DNA of 64,000 bases from Sulfuriferula sp. (lineage in GTDB: Bacteria > Pseudomonadota > Gammaproteobacteria > Burkholderiales > Sulfuriferulaceae): positions 372,001 through 436,000 of the forward strand of contig JARLJL010000006.1 of the NCBI GenBank assembly GCA_031291235.1. The letters are read 5' to 3'. Below the pieces are notes generated by a model. It was not told the origin of the DNA, made no database searches, and worked only from the letters and a program-made list of their open reading frames with translations. Shown here one piece after another: positions 36,012 to 45,735 of this stretch; the first letter of the stretch is position 1; each line of letters begins with the position of its first letter. A program made the translations under genes and the position numbers.

Positions 36012-36353
36012 CGGGGAGCGCTCCGGGTCGAAGGTAGGGTTGTCCGGATCAAGCCTTGCGTACCGGGGATACCCGGGACTTAAGGTGAAAGATTCTCACC
36101 GCCATGGCTCCGCCAGGCGATAGAGATACAAGGTGAGGATCAAGGATAAACTTGGATATCGGCATGCCAGGAATCATGATGCGTCCCCTTCGAAAGCGCC
36201 TTAATCATAATAGAACCTGTGGCCGCAAAATATATCTGCGTCGCCAAATTATGGCTGATGCGGGCTTTACGCACAAGTGACAAAACTATGCCCCGCTCGC
36301 ATACAGATAGCGGTCACATCGACGTCAGTTTCAGCGCCTACTAAATTACATAC
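36012..36353. other. Intergenic region upstream of the TrxR-like operon
   Basis: No gene is visible. The region should hold the promoter of the minus-strand operon. A hairpin-forming GTACCGGGGATACCCGGG-like stretch occurs near 36060-36080, without a T run on either side. No clear operator was seen. Confidence 0.4.
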
Positions 36354-36498
36354 GGGGTCATACACAAGTCTTGCAATCAAACATAATTCCATAATTTTTC
36401 ACAACACTGCTCACAGTAGTGTAATGTATTCATAGATATAACAGCCTAGTCATACGGGTAATTTAATGGAGGAATATTTCTTTGCAAAACTTGACCCC
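36354..36498. repeat. MITE-like element with GGGGTCA terminal inverted repeats
   Basis: The left end is GGGGTCATACACAAGTCTTG. The right end, on the other strand, is GGGGTCAAGTTTTGCAAAG. Both share GGGGTCA and AAGT(C/T)TTGCAA, with a five-base gap in one. The 145-bp element contains no ORF. Its body closely matches 30343-30448 (copy B). It lies 43 bp before the tautomerase RBS. Confidence 0.7.
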
Positions 36499-36551
36499 AA
36501 GCTTCTGCGAGCTACCTGTGCATTGGAGCGCAAACCCGAAAAGGAGTGAAA

Positions 36552-36947
36552 ATGCCAAGCGTCTTAATTGAAGTGCGGCGGCAATACACACAAGAGCAGG
36601 AAATTGCGCTCATGGAGGCTGTTCACATGGCACTGCGTAAGGCATTCAAAATCGTGCCCGGTGATAAAAATGTTCGTCTCATCGTGCATGAACCTCACCG
36701 CTTCGCGTTCCCGCCCGCTCGTGTGAAACCGGATTTTTATACGCACATCAGTATTGATGCGTTCGCTGGGCGCTCACTTGATGCAAAACGAAATCTGTAC
36801 AAGGCAATCGTGAACAACCTTGAGCCATTTGGTATTCCCAAAGATCATGTGAAGATTCTTCTCCGGGAAATCGCCAAAGAAAATTGGGGCATTCGCGGTG
36901 GGCAAGCAGGCTGCGATGTTGAGCTGGGCTTCAAGGTCGAGGTGTAG
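36552..36947 (+). CDS. Tautomerase-superfamily (4-oxalocrotonate tautomerase-like) protein
   Basis: The 131-residue protein starts at ATG 36552, five bases after AAGGAGTG. This start puts Pro directly after Met (MPSVLIEVRRQYT), as the tautomerase catalytic Pro-1 requires. The in-frame GTG at 36546 would bury that Pro. The protein spans two tautomerase-like repeats, the first with the active-site Pro and later RLIVHEPHRFAFPP. It stands alone. The substrate is unknown. Confidence 0.85.
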   Translation: MPSVLIEVRRQYTQEQEIALMEAVHMALRKAFKIVPGDKNVRLIVHEPHRFAFPPARVKPDFYTHISIDAFAGRSLDAKRNLYKAIVNNLEPFGIPKDHVKILLREIAKENWGIRGGQAGCDVELGFKVEV

Positions 36948-37038
36948 TTTGCGCACATCAGCACGCTTTTAACCTGCATCATACTAATACACAAATCCAT
37001 GTTCCGGCCCATTGCGTTTGAGTTCAAGGAAATGTGGG

Positions 37039-37079
37039 CGGATCTCACATTCCAACATTTTATTGGAATGTGAGATCCG
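37039..37079. repeat. Perfect 17-bp inverted repeat (hairpin)
   Basis: CGGATCTCACATTCCAA (37039-37055) and its exact complement (37063-37079) flank a seven-base loop. No T run follows on either strand, so it is not a standard terminator, although it lies between convergent genes. The stem shares CTCACATTCCAACA with the left end of the MITE-like element at 29117, so it may be a shortened relative. Confidence 0.75.
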
Positions 37080-37143
37080 ATAATCATCTAGCACCCACTC
37101 CCTCAAGCAAGAGCAGGCCGTGACGCGCCGGACAGATTCAGGC

Positions 37144-37749
37144 TTATTTGCTGCCGACTTTGAGTTGGGAAACGTCCACGCTTTTGACGCCGTATACTTT
37201 ACCGGCGAGGTCTTTAACGTGATCGATGGCGTCTTCATTGGCCAATGTGCCTTTCAGCACGACCACACCGTGTACGGTTTCCACGCTCACATCCATGCCT
37301 TTGCTGAGGCTGTCGGCAAGCAATTCGGATTTCACCTTGGTCGTGATCCAGCTATCGGAGACGACGCGTTTGGCTTTAACGACGCGCTTGCTGCTGCCGG
37401 GGGTTCGCAGCGCATTGTCGACGCTCTTGACCCCTTCGATTGTTTTGGTTTTGTCTTCGGCCAGGGATTTTGCCTGTTCATTGCTGGCCGAGCCGGTAAG
37501 CGTCACTACGCCATTGGTGGTAGTGACACTGATTTTCGACTTCTCAAGACCGGATTCGCTCATTAACCGTGCTTTCACTTTGGCGGTAATCGCTGTGTCG
37601 CTGATCGCGGCACCCACGCCATCGCTATGTGCCTGCGGTGCAGGTGCATCATCAGCGGCGCAGGCTGCGCCTGCAAAACCGATAGACAAACCGCTGACAA
37701 TCAATAGGCTACCCAGTGTAACTTTATGGAACGAGGCTGTTATCTTCAT
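37144..37749 (-). CDS. Periplasmic BON-domain protein (OsmY-like)
   Basis: The 201-residue protein has a signal peptide (about residues 1-31, ending GFAGAACA) and two BON domains. The first (about 48-115) has ITAKVKARLMSE and GVVTLTGSASN. The second (about 125-195) has ITTKVKSELLADS and GVVVLKGTLANEDA. BON proteins bind phospholipid or envelope surfaces and often respond to osmotic or acid stress. AGGAG lies upstream of the ATG. It is divergent from the Nramp-like gene. Confidence 0.9.
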   Translation of the reverse strand: MKITASFHKVTLGSLLIVSGLSIGFAGAACAADDAPAPQAHSDGVGAAISDTAITAKVKARLMSESGLEKSKISVTTTNGVVTLTGSASNEQAKSLAEDKTKTIEGVKSVDNALRTPGSSKRVVKAKRVVSDSWITTKVKSELLADSLSKGMDVSVETVHGVVVLKGTLANEDAIDHVKDLAGKVYGVKSVDVSQLKVGSK

Positions 37750-37933
37750 GAGATTTCTCCTGTTGGTCGTTTACATGATTATTTTACGAACAAGTCCGCG
37801 CATGCAGTTTGATCGGGACTATCCATTTTCGTCTGTTCGGTACAGCACATTGCCGAATCCGCGAACCTGTCATGCTGTCTTAAACAGCACATCGATACAG
37901 GCTAGCGTAACGTCAATCAATTAGGAGTACATC

Positions 37934-39211
37934 GTGCCCAATGCGAAAACCGCCTCCGATGAACCGGAAAAATCCTGGCTGGAAAAACTCGGTCCCGGAC
38001 TCATTACCGGCGCGGCTGATGATGACCCCAGCGGTATCGCGACTTATTCGCAGGCTGGTGCGCAATTTGGCTTCAATATGCTGTGGACGGTACTACTCAC
38101 CTACCCTCTTATGGTCGGTATACAGGTGGTAAGCGCCAAAATTGGACGAGTCAGCGGACATGGCCTTGCAACCAATATTCGTAATTATTACCCAGCATGG
38201 CTTTTATATTCCGTGGTTGGCTTGTTATTAATTGCCAACACCATCAATATCGCCGCGGATGTTTCGGCAATGGGCGAAGCCTTGAAATTGATCGTGGGCG
38301 GTCCGGCGCAATTGTATTCGGTGGTATTTGGTGTCGTCTCGCTGCTGTTGCAGATATTCATTCCCTACCGACGTTATGTGCGCCTGCTCAAATGGCTTAC
38401 CTTGTCTTTGCTGGCGTATGTGGCCACGGTATTCGTTGTGGATATTGCATGGTCGCAGGCACTAGCCAGCATCGTTAAACCGGATTTTTCCTGGAAACAG
38501 AGGTATATCACCACGGTAGTTGCCGTTCTGGGTACCACTATCAGTCCTTATCTTTTCTTTTGGCAGGCGTCGCAGGAAGTCGAAGATCAATTGATGGACG
38601 CCCAGGCGCGCCCTTTGATCGTGGCGCCAGAGCAGGCCAAAGCCAACCTCAAACGCATCAAGATCGATACTTATATCGGTATGGGTTTCTCCAATTTGGT
38701 TGCCTTTTTCATTATCCTGACCACGGCGGTGACGCTGAATCAGCATGGGATAACCGATATTCAGACATCGGCGCAAGCCGCAGCAGCGCTGCGGCCAATC
38801 GCTGGCGAGTTCGCATTCATGCTGTTTAGCGCCGGCATCATCGGTACCGGAATGCTGGCGATACCGATTCTGGCAGGTTCCTCTGCTTACGCTATGGCGG
38901 AAGCTTTCAAATGGAAAGCGAGCCTCGAGCGCAAGCCTATGAAAGAAAAGAAATTCTATGGCATCATTGCCGTCTCAACACTGATAGGCATTGGATTGGG
39001 CTTTACCTCGCTGGATCCGATCAAAGCCCTATATTGGAGCGCAGTCATCAACGGCGTGATTTCCGTTCCTATCATGGCGGTGATGATGCTGATGGCTGCG
39101 CGTTCGGAGATCATGGGCCAGTTCGTGATATCCATCAGACTAAAGCTGCTGGGCTGGCTAGCGACGCTAATGATGGCGCTGGCAGTCTGCGCCATGTTGC
39201 GGACATTTTGA
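37934..39211 (+). CDS. Nramp-family divalent metal transporter
   Basis: The 425-residue protein has about 11 membrane helices. The first bears GAADDDPSGIATYS, which occupies the place of the DPGN metal-binding motif, and helix 6 has TTISPYLFFWQ instead of the usual MPHN-like segment. This is a divergent Nramp subgroup, so manganese or iron transport should not be assumed; magnesium is another option. The start is GTG 37934 with TTAGGAG eight or so bases upstream. It stands alone, divergent from the BON gene. Confidence 0.85.
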   Translation: MPNAKTASDEPEKSWLEKLGPGLITGAADDDPSGIATYSQAGAQFGFNMLWTVLLTYPLMVGIQVVSAKIGRVSGHGLATNIRNYYPAWLLYSVVGLLLIANTINIAADVSAMGEALKLIVGGPAQLYSVVFGVVSLLLQIFIPYRRYVRLLKWLTLSLLAYVATVFVVDIAWSQALASIVKPDFSWKQRYITTVVAVLGTTISPYLFFWQASQEVEDQLMDAQARPLIVAPEQAKANLKRIKIDTYIGMGFSNLVAFFIILTTAVTLNQHGITDIQTSAQAAAALRPIAGEFAFMLFSAGIIGTGMLAIPILAGSSAYAMAEAFKWKASLERKPMKEKKFYGIIAVSTLIGIGLGFTSLDPIKALYWSAVINGVISVPIMAVMMLMAARSEIMGQFVISIRLKLLGWLATLMMALAVCAMLRTF

Positions 39212-39450
39212 TACGCCAAGTCGTGACCGACAAGATTTTATTTAGCGCTGTCGTATATCCATCCGGATTCCGCCGCAGACTGCCTTGAGCTACGATATAT
39301 CTCCGCACTCACCTCAATTCATCGAGACTATCTGTTCATTAATCTATTCATGTATTAATTTATAGTGATGTCACCGCTTCTACCCTGTATGCATGACTGA
39401 GAACCGGCTTTGAATAATCACAGCGCCGGCATCTGCGCTCAAACGCTCGC

Positions 39451-40407
39451 CTATTCGTCACGCTTGCCAATCTGACACGACAGCCCCGGCAAACCCTGCA
39501 TATAGCGCTCGGCCATGGGGCCGCTCTCCTGCTGCAGGAATTCTAGAAAAGTGCGCGCCACCACCGATAGCTGCTTGCCTGTCGAATAGGCGACGTGCCA
39601 CTGGCGCATGATGGGGAAGCCTTCCACGTCAAGCACGGCAAGCTCGTCGGCACTCTTTTCCAGCGCCAGCGTATGGGCGGACAGCACGGCGATGCCGAGG
39701 CCGCCGGCGACGGCCTGCTTGATGGCTTCGTTGCTGCCCAGCTCCATCCTGATTTTAATAGGCAGGCCGCGGTCGTTGAAGAAAGCCTCGGTCGTCAGCC
39801 GCGTGCCAGAGCCGGATTCGCGCATCAGGAACGGCTCCTCGGCAATGCGCTGCGCGGGGATGTTTTTTTGTCCGGCCAGCGGGTGGTTATGCGGCGCGAT
39901 AACAACCATGGGATTATCGAGGAACGGCTCTACCCATACATCCATTTTTTCCGGCATCTGCCCGAGTATATACAAATCGTCCTCGTTATCGGCCAGGCGC
40001 TGCAGCAGCCGCTCGCGGTTGGTGACCTTGATGGTGATATCGATCCCCGGGTAGCGGTCGCAAAACGGCCCAAGCAGGCGCGGTACGAAATATTTTGCCG
40101 TGGTAATGACGCCCAGCCGCAGCTTGCCGGCTTTTACGCCCTTCATGTCAGAGACCAGCATCTCGAAACGCGACAGCCCGTCAAACAGCTCATGGCAAAC
40201 GGTAAGCAATTCCCGCCCGGCCTCGGTCAGAAAAATGCGCTTGCCTACCTGCTCGATCAGCGGCATGCCGACGATATCCATCAATTGCTTCATCTGTATG
40301 GACACGGTGGGCTGGGTCAGATGCAGTTCTTCAGCAGCACGCGTGAAACTGAGGTTGCGCGCAACCACTTCGAAAATTTTCAACTGGTGCAGCGTGGCAT
40401 GCTTCAT
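39451..40407 (-). CDS. cbbR: LysR-type regulator CbbR
   Basis: The 318-residue protein has an N-terminal winged helix-turn-helix (HQLKIFEVVARNLSFTRAAEELHLTQPTVSIQMKQL) and a LysR effector domain. It is transcribed divergently from the RuBisCO operon with 166 bp between the starts, the standard arrangement for CbbR. CbbR activates cbb genes in response to metabolites such as PEP, NADPH or RuBP depending on species. A T-N11-A site lies between the genes. Confidence 0.92.
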   Translation of the reverse strand: MKHATLHQLKIFEVVARNLSFTRAAEELHLTQPTVSIQMKQLMDIVGMPLIEQVGKRIFLTEAGRELLTVCHELFDGLSRFEMLVSDMKGVKAGKLRLGVITTAKYFVPRLLGPFCDRYPGIDITIKVTNRERLLQRLADNEDDLYILGQMPEKMDVWVEPFLDNPMVVIAPHNHPLAGQKNIPAQRIAEEPFLMRESGSGTRLTTEAFFNDRGLPIKIRMELGSNEAIKQAVAGGLGIAVLSAHTLALEKSADELAVLDVEGFPIMRQWHVAYSTGKQLSVVARTFLEFLQQESGPMAERYMQGLPGLSCQIGKRDE

Positions 40408-40434
40408 TTGTATGTCATCTCAATAACAAATCAT

Positions 40435-40499
40435 TGATAACAATCTATCATACACATACAAAATTACAATTATTATTTATCGTTCTGGCTTGCTATATT
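40435..40499 (+). promoter_or_regulatory. CbbR-type operator and cbbL promoter
   Basis: An inverted repeat TGATA-N6-TATCA (40435-40450), which contains a T-N11-A LysR box, lies 28 bp from the cbbR start. A -10-like TATATT is at 40494-40499, with no good -35 (TATTAT), as expected of an activator-dependent promoter. If transcription starts near 40506, the operator is centred at about -63, the usual LysR recognition position. Confidence 0.6.
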
Positions 40500-40573
40500 T
40501 ACACCATGCTCATTGAGCTACACGCTGTCCCTCACAGGAAAGCACATTGCCCAACCATGAAAGGAGAATTTCA

Positions 40574-41995
40574 ATGGCTGTAAAATCATACAACGCCGGT
40601 GTGAAAGAATACCGCGCAACTTACTGGACGCCGGAATACACACCGCTGGATACTGATATTCTCGCCTGTTTCAAGATCACCCCGCAAGCGGGCGTGGATC
40701 GCGAGGAAGTCGCAGCTGCCGTAGCTGCCGAATCCTCGACCGGCACCTGGACCACTGTGTGGACAGACTTGCTGACCGACCTGGATTACTACAAAGGCCG
40801 CGCCTATCGCATAGAAGACGTACCCGGCGACGACACCTGCTTCTACGCTTTCGTTGCTTATCCGATTGATCTGTTTGAAGAAGGTTCCGTGGTTAACGTG
40901 CTGACCTCGCTGGTCGGTAACGTGTTCGGCTTCAAGGCCTTGCGCGCATTGCGTCTGGAAGACGTACGCTTCCCTATCGCTTACGTTAAAACCTGCGGCG
41001 GCCCTCCTCAAGGTATTCAGGTCGAACGCGACAAGATGAACAAGTACGGTCGTCCATTGCTGGGCTGCACCATCAAGCCTAAATTGGGTCTGTCCGCGAA
41101 GAACTACGGTCGCGCCGTTTACGAGTGCCTGCGCGGCGGTCTGGACTTCACCAAGGACGACGAGAACGTCAACAGCCAGCCGTTCATGCGTTGGCGCGAC
41201 CGTTTCGAATTCGTCCACGAAGCCACCATCAAGGCCGAGCGCGAAACCGGCGAGCGTAAAGGTCACTACCTCAACGTGACCGCACCGACACCGGAAGAAA
41301 TGTACAAGCGTGCAGAATTCGCCAAGGAAATCGGCGCACCGATCATCATGCACGATTACCTGACCGGCGGTTTGACCGCTAATACCGGTCTGGCCAACTG
41401 GTGCCGCAACAACGGCATGCTGTTGCACATTCACCGCGCCATGCACGCTGTGCTCGACCGCAACCCGCACCACGGTATTCACTTCCGCGTGCTGACCAAG
41501 GTACTGCGTTTGTCCGGCGGCGATCACCTGCACTCCGGCACCGTGGTCGGCAAGCTGGAAGGCGACCGCGAAGCAACGCTGGGCTGGATCGACACCATGC
41601 GCGACGAATTCATCAAGGAAGATCGTAGCCGCGGCCTGTTCTTCGATCAGGACTGGGGCTCCATGCCCGGCGTATTGCCGGTTGCATCCGGCGGCATCCA
41701 CGTCTGGCACATGCCGGCATTGGTCAACATCTTCGGCGATGATTCTGTATTGCAATTCGGTGGCGGTACATTAGGCCACCCATGGGGTAACGCTGCCGGT
41801 GCAGCCGCTAACCGCGTGGCACTGGAAGCCTGTGTGGAAGCGCGCAACCAGGGTGTAGCCATCGAGAAGGAAGGCAAGGAGATCCTGACCAAGGCAGCTG
41901 CCAGCAGCCCGGAATTGAAGATCGCCATGGAAACATGGAAAGAGATCAAGTTCGAGTTCGACACTGTCGACAAGCTGGACGTTGCTCACAAGTAA
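40574..41995 (+). CDS. cbbL: RuBisCO large subunit, form I
   Basis: The 473-residue protein starts at ATG 40574 (AAGGAG nine or so bases upstream); the longer frame from 40547 has no support. Active-site segments are intact: [17 protein letters not shown] (Lys for catalysis), [17 protein letters not shown] (carbamylated Lys with Asp-Glu), HIHRAMHAV and [10 protein letters not shown], then the C-terminal [10 protein letters not shown]. Length and presence of a small subunit mark form I; the cbbL-cbbS-cbbQ-cbbO order points to the IA(q) type. It carboxylates RuBP in the Calvin cycle. It lacks carboxysome genes nearby, so the enzyme is probably cytosolic. Confidence 0.97.
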   Translation: MAVKSYNAGVKEYRATYWTPEYTPLDTDILACFKITPQAGVDREEVAAAVAAESSTGTWTTVWTDLLTDLDYYKGRAYRIEDVPGDDTCFYAFVAYPIDLFEEGSVVNVLTSLVGNVFGFKALRALRLEDVRFPIAYVKTCGGPPQGIQVERDKMNKYGRPLLGCTIKPKLGLSAKNYGRAVYECLRGGLDFTKDDENVNSQPFMRWRDRFEFVHEATIKAERETGERKGHYLNVTAPTPEEMYKRAEFAKEIGAPIIMHDYLTGGLTANTGLANWCRNNGMLLHIHRAMHAVLDRNPHHGIHFRVLTKVLRLSGGDHLHSGTVVGKLEGDREATLGWIDTMRDEFIKEDRSRGLFFDQDWGSMPGVLPVASGGIHVWHMPALVNIFGDDSVLQFGGGTLGHPWGNAAGAAANRVALEACVEARNQGVAIEKEGKEILTKAAASSPELKIAMETWKEIKFEFDTVDKLDVAHK

Positions 41996-42003
41996 CAACG
42001 CAG

Positions 42004-42031
42004 GTTGGGTTGCTCATGAGCGCAACCCAAC
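42004..42031 (+). other. Stem-loop after cbbL
   Basis: GTTGGGTTGC (42004-42013) pairs exactly with GCAACCCAAC (42022-42031) around an eight-base loop. No T run follows. It may stabilise the 3' end of the cbbL message or mark a processing site in the cbbL-cbbS transcript. Confidence 0.6.
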
Positions 42032-42088
42032 AATTCACATATCGTCGGCTCAGGCCGTACCTAGGCCGACCTGTATAAGGAATGGATT

Positions 42089-42445
42089 ATGAATGAAGTG
42101 ATGGATTACAAATCGCGCTTGAGCGATCCTGCCAGCCGCAAATTTGAGACGTTCTCCTATTTGCCTGCAATGAGCGAAGCCGAAATCAAGAAACAGGTGG
42201 AATACCTGGTTTCCAAGGGCTGGAACCCGGCTATCGAGCACATCGAACCGCAATATCTGATGGACTCGTACTGGTACATGTGGAAGCTGCCGATGTTCGG
42301 CGAAACCGACGTCAACGTCGTGCTGGCCGAAGCGCTGGCTTGCCACAAGGCCAACCCGGACAACCATGTGCGCCTGATCGGTTACAACAACTTCAATCAG
42401 TCGCAAGGTACATCCATGGTGATTTATCGCGGCAAGACCGTTTAA
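42089..42445 (+). CDS. cbbS: RuBisCO small subunit, form I
   Basis: The 118-residue protein has the small-subunit core: [50 protein letters not shown] and [21 protein letters not shown]. The eight small subunits cap the L8 core and are needed for full activity. It follows cbbL after a 93-bp gap containing a stem-loop. A strong terminator-like hairpin follows it. Confidence 0.96.
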   Translation: MNEVMDYKSRLSDPASRKFETFSYLPAMSEAEIKKQVEYLVSKGWNPAIEHIEPQYLMDSYWYMWKLPMFGETDVNVVLAEALACHKANPDNHVRLIGYNNFNQSQGTSMVIYRGKTV

Positions 42446-42471
42446 TCACGCAACATAGCTAAACCGTGACC

Positions 42472-42509
42472 AGACCTCCGTTACCGCGAGGCAGCGGAGG
42501 TCTTTGTTT
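42472..42509 (+). terminator. Hairpin terminator/attenuator between cbbS and cbbQ
   Basis: AGACCTCCG (42472-42480) pairs exactly with CGGAGGTCT (42495-42503), followed by TTGTTT. It lies 27 bp after the cbbS stop. It probably ends most transcripts after cbbS while letting some proceed into cbbQ and cbbO, matching the low need for the activase. Confidence 0.75.
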
Positions 42510-42538
42510 CTGCGAGTTGTTTTATCTGGAGCCCCGCA

Positions 42539-43342
42539 ATGAACGATGTCATCAATCAATACCTGATCGAGCAAGAACCCTACTACCGCCCCGTCGCCGA
42601 CGAGGTAGAGCTGTATGAAGCCACCTATGCGGTGCGCATGCCGATGATGCTGAAAGGCCCGACCGGTTGCGGCAAGACCCGCTTTGTAGAACACATGGCG
42701 TGGAAACTGGGCAAGCCCCTGATCACGGTAGCCTGCAATGAAGACATGACCGCATCCGATCTGGTCGGCCGCTTTCTGCTCGACGCCTCCGGCACTCGCT
42801 GGCAGGACGGTCCGCTGGCTATCGCCGCCCGCTACGGCGCGATCTGCTATCTGGACGAAGTGGTAGAAGCCCGTCAGGACACCACCGTGGTGATTCACCC
42901 GCTGACCGACGCGCGCCGCGTACTGCCGCTGGAAAAGAAAGGCGAGCTGGTACATGCACACCCCGATTTTCAGCTGGTGATTTCCTATAACCCCGGCTAT
43001 CAGAGCCTGATGAAGGATCTGAAACAGTCCACCAAACAACGTTTCGGCGCACTGGATTTCAACTATCCGTCGCACGACATCGAAACCGAAATCGTGTCGC
43101 ACGAAACCGGCGTATCCGCCGAAGTGGCCGGCAAGCTGGTCGCTATCGCCGAACGCGCCCGCAATCTAAAGGGCCACGGCCTGGACGAAGGCATCTCGAC
43201 CCGCATGCTGATCTATGCCGGATCGCTGATTGCCACCGGCGTCAAACCCCAAGCCGCCTGCCGCGTGGCGCTGGTACGCCCGATTACGGACGACCCCGAC
43301 ATGCGCGACGCACTGGATGCTGCCGTTACGACATTCTTTTAG
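42539..43342 (+). CDS. cbbQ: RuBisCO activase AAA+ subunit CbbQ
   Basis: The 267-residue MoxR-type AAA+ protein has the Walker A GPTGCGKT at about residues 40-47, Walker [11 protein letters not shown] and the arginine-finger region [10 protein letters not shown]. CbbQ forms hexamers that, with CbbO, remove inhibitory sugar phosphates from RuBisCO using ATP. It follows the cbbLS terminator; cbbO follows after 65 bp. Confidence 0.94.
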   Translation: MNDVINQYLIEQEPYYRPVADEVELYEATYAVRMPMMLKGPTGCGKTRFVEHMAWKLGKPLITVACNEDMTASDLVGRFLLDASGTRWQDGPLAIAARYGAICYLDEVVEARQDTTVVIHPLTDARRVLPLEKKGELVHAHPDFQLVISYNPGYQSLMKDLKQSTKQRFGALDFNYPSHDIETEIVSHETGVSAEVAGKLVAIAERARNLKGHGLDEGISTRMLIYAGSLIATGVKPQAACRVALVRPITDDPDMRDALDAAVTTFF

Positions 43343-43407
43343 CAATACGCAACGGGCTGGCGGCCGACGCCGTCACAACCCATTGCGCCACATTCGTCAG
43401 GTAGAAC

Positions 43408-45735
43408 ATGAGCATTAATCTCGAAGACTATCAGGACACACTGGGCGAGCTCTCGGAACAATCCAGAAGCATACTGGAGGGATCCTGGCACGAAGCCGCC
43501 AAGGTATTCAGCTCGCAAGGACTGAACAACTACATGACAGGCGCCCGTTCGCTCAAAAATCTGGGCCGCGGCTGCGACCTGGTGGCTGCCTATATCGAAA
43601 ACGCCCCGCAAGTTGCCAAGGAAATCGGCGAAGACATCATTCCCGATCTGGTACAGACCGGCATGATGATGGCCTCCAAAACCAGCGGCGCGGTGATCGA
43701 GCTGATCTTCGCCACCGCCCCCATCGCCGCCAGCCGGCTCGGCGACGAGCAGGTATTCCGCAGCTACCTGCAATTGCTGAATCAACTGATTTCGCAAGCC
43801 CCGCGCGGCCTGCGGCCGATGCTCGACCATCTCGACACCCTGCTCGGCACGCTGACGCTGGGCGGCTTGCGACGCTGGGCGATGTGGGGCGCGCAGGCGC
43901 ACCGCACCGACTACCCCGAGCAGGTGCGCTATTTCGGGCTGGAAAGCAAGGAATCGCAGGCGATGCTGCAGCAGGAACGCAAAGGCACGCTGTTCGTCGA
44001 TGTGCAGCGCCGCATCAATATGTACCTGCGCGCACTGTGGGCACGCGACTTTTTCATGCGCCCCACTTCCGGCGATTTCGAGCACCGCGAAGGCTATCGG
44101 CCCTATATCGAGAACTACCTGATGCATATTCCCGACGCCTACGACGATTTCGAAGGCGTCGCCGGGCTGGAACTATATCGCGCCACTGCCGCCCACTGCG
44201 CAGCGCACATCGTCTACACCCGCACCCCGATCTCAGCGGAAAACCTCAACCCGCTGCAAATGGCCGCGATCTCGGTGGTGGAAGACGCCCGCGTCGAGCA
44301 GATCGCCATCAACGCGTTCCCCGGCCTCAGCCAGCTATGGGCATCGCTGCACACGGTCACGCCGCAGCAGGCAACCACCATGGGCGATTACCTCAACCGC
44401 ATCGCCCGCGCCCTGCTCGACCCCGGCTACGCGGACGAGCACCCGATCGTAGCCAAGGCCCGCGTGCTATTCCGGGCGGCGCAGGACAATCTGGCCGACA
44501 ACACGCTGTCGTGGGATATCGGCGTGACGCTGGCGCACGAGCTGGCGCAACTGCGCATCCCGTTCCAGCCGCGCACCGACCTGCTCACTGCGCCTTACCG
44601 CGACGATAACCGCTATTTCTGGGAATTCGAGGAATTCGACTTCGACAAGGCCCAGGCAGCCGGCTACGACACCGTCCAGCAGGTACGCAAATACGTCAGC
44701 GTGATGGAAATGGCCAACGAAATCGACTGCGAGCTGGCCGGCGACGACGCGCAGGAAATCTGGGTGCTCGGCACCGAGTTGTTCCCCTACGAAGACACCG
44801 GCGTCAGCTTTAACGAGATGGAAGGCAAGGAGCCGGTTGCCGATCCTTACCACTATCCGGAATGGGATTACCAGATCCAGCTGGAGCGTCCGTCCTGGGC
44901 CACGGTGCAGGAAAAACGCAGCAAATCCGGCGATCTGCAGATCATCGAAGAGATTACCGCCCAGCACAAGCGCACCATCGGCCGCCTCAAATTCCTGCTC
45001 GACGCCATGCAGCCGCAGGGCGTTACCCGTATCCGCAAGCTGGAAGACGGCGACGAAATCGACATCAACGCCGCATTGCGTTCGATGATAGACATGCGCA
45101 TGGGCATGCAGCCGGATACGCGCATCATGATGCGCTCGGTACGCAAGGTGCGCGACATCTCGGTGATGGTGCTGCTGGATTTGTCCGAATCCACCAACGA
45201 AAAAGTCGCCGGGCAGGATTACAGCGTGCTCGATCTGACGCGCCAGGCCACAGTGCTGCTGGCGGACGCTATTCACAAGATCGGCGACCCGTTTGCGATT
45301 CACGGCTTCTGCTCGGACGGCCGCCACAACGTGGAGTATCATCGCTTCAAGGATTTCGACCAGCCCTACAACGACGTGCCCAAAGCCAGACTGGCAGGCA
45401 TGACCGGTCAGCTGTCCACCCGCATGGGCGCAGCCATCCGCCATGCCGGGCATTATCTGAAGCTGCAGAAGTCCTCGAAGAAACTGCTGTTGGTGATTAC
45501 CGACGGCGAACCCGCGGACGTCGACGTGCGCGATCCCCAATACCTGCGCTTCGATACCAAGAAGGCGGTAGAAGAGGTCGCCCGCGCCGGCGTCACCACC
45601 TATTGCATGAGCCTCGACCCGCGTGCCGATCAGTATGTATCGCGTATCTTCGGCGCACGAAATTACATGGTCGTGGATCATGTTGAACGCTTGCCGGAAA
45701 AATTGCCGGCACTATACGCAGGGCTGACACGATGA
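43408..45735 (+). CDS. cbbO: RuBisCO activase adaptor CbbO (vWA domain)
   Basis: The 775-residue protein has a long helical N-terminal part and a C-terminal von Willebrand A domain (about 575-775). Its MIDAS motif VLLDLSESTNEK (D-x-S-x-S) is followed by ITDGEPADVDV. CbbO binds the CbbQ hexamer and docks it on RuBisCO through the MIDAS. The length is as usual for the family. It overlaps the following small gene by 4 bp (ATGA). Confidence 0.93.
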   Translation: MSINLEDYQDTLGELSEQSRSILEGSWHEAAKVFSSQGLNNYMTGARSLKNLGRGCDLVAAYIENAPQVAKEIGEDIIPDLVQTGMMMASKTSGAVIELIFATAPIAASRLGDEQVFRSYLQLLNQLISQAPRGLRPMLDHLDTLLGTLTLGGLRRWAMWGAQAHRTDYPEQVRYFGLESKESQAMLQQERKGTLFVDVQRRINMYLRALWARDFFMRPTSGDFEHREGYRPYIENYLMHIPDAYDDFEGVAGLELYRATAAHCAAHIVYTRTPISAENLNPLQMAAISVVEDARVEQIAINAFPGLSQLWASLHTVTPQQATTMGDYLNRIARALLDPGYADEHPIVAKARVLFRAAQDNLADNTLSWDIGVTLAHELAQLRIPFQPRTDLLTAPYRDDNRYFWEFEEFDFDKAQAAGYDTVQQVRKYVSVMEMANEIDCELAGDDAQEIWVLGTELFPYEDTGVSFNEMEGKEPVADPYHYPEWDYQIQLERPSWATVQEKRSKSGDLQIIEEITAQHKRTIGRLKFLLDAMQPQGVTRIRKLEDGDEIDINAALRSMIDMRMGMQPDTRIMMRSVRKVRDISVMVLLDLSESTNEKVAGQDYSVLDLTRQATVLLADAIHKIGDPFAIHGFCSDGRHNVEYHRFKDFDQPYNDVPKARLAGMTGQLSTRMGAAIRHAGHYLKLQKSSKKLLLVITDGEPADVDVRDPQYLRFDTKKAVEEVARAGVTTYCMSLDPRADQYVSRIFGARNYMVVDHVERLPEKLPALYAGLTR

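Noticed and set aside
40586-41755. 389-codon open frame antisense to cbbL
   Set aside because: Same reason: the opposite strand encodes a complete RuBisCO large subunit. The antisense translation is low in pattern and lacks a start signal.
44467-45681. 404-codon antisense frame over cbbO
   Set aside because: Shadow of cbbO; no ribosome binding site and no domain motifs.
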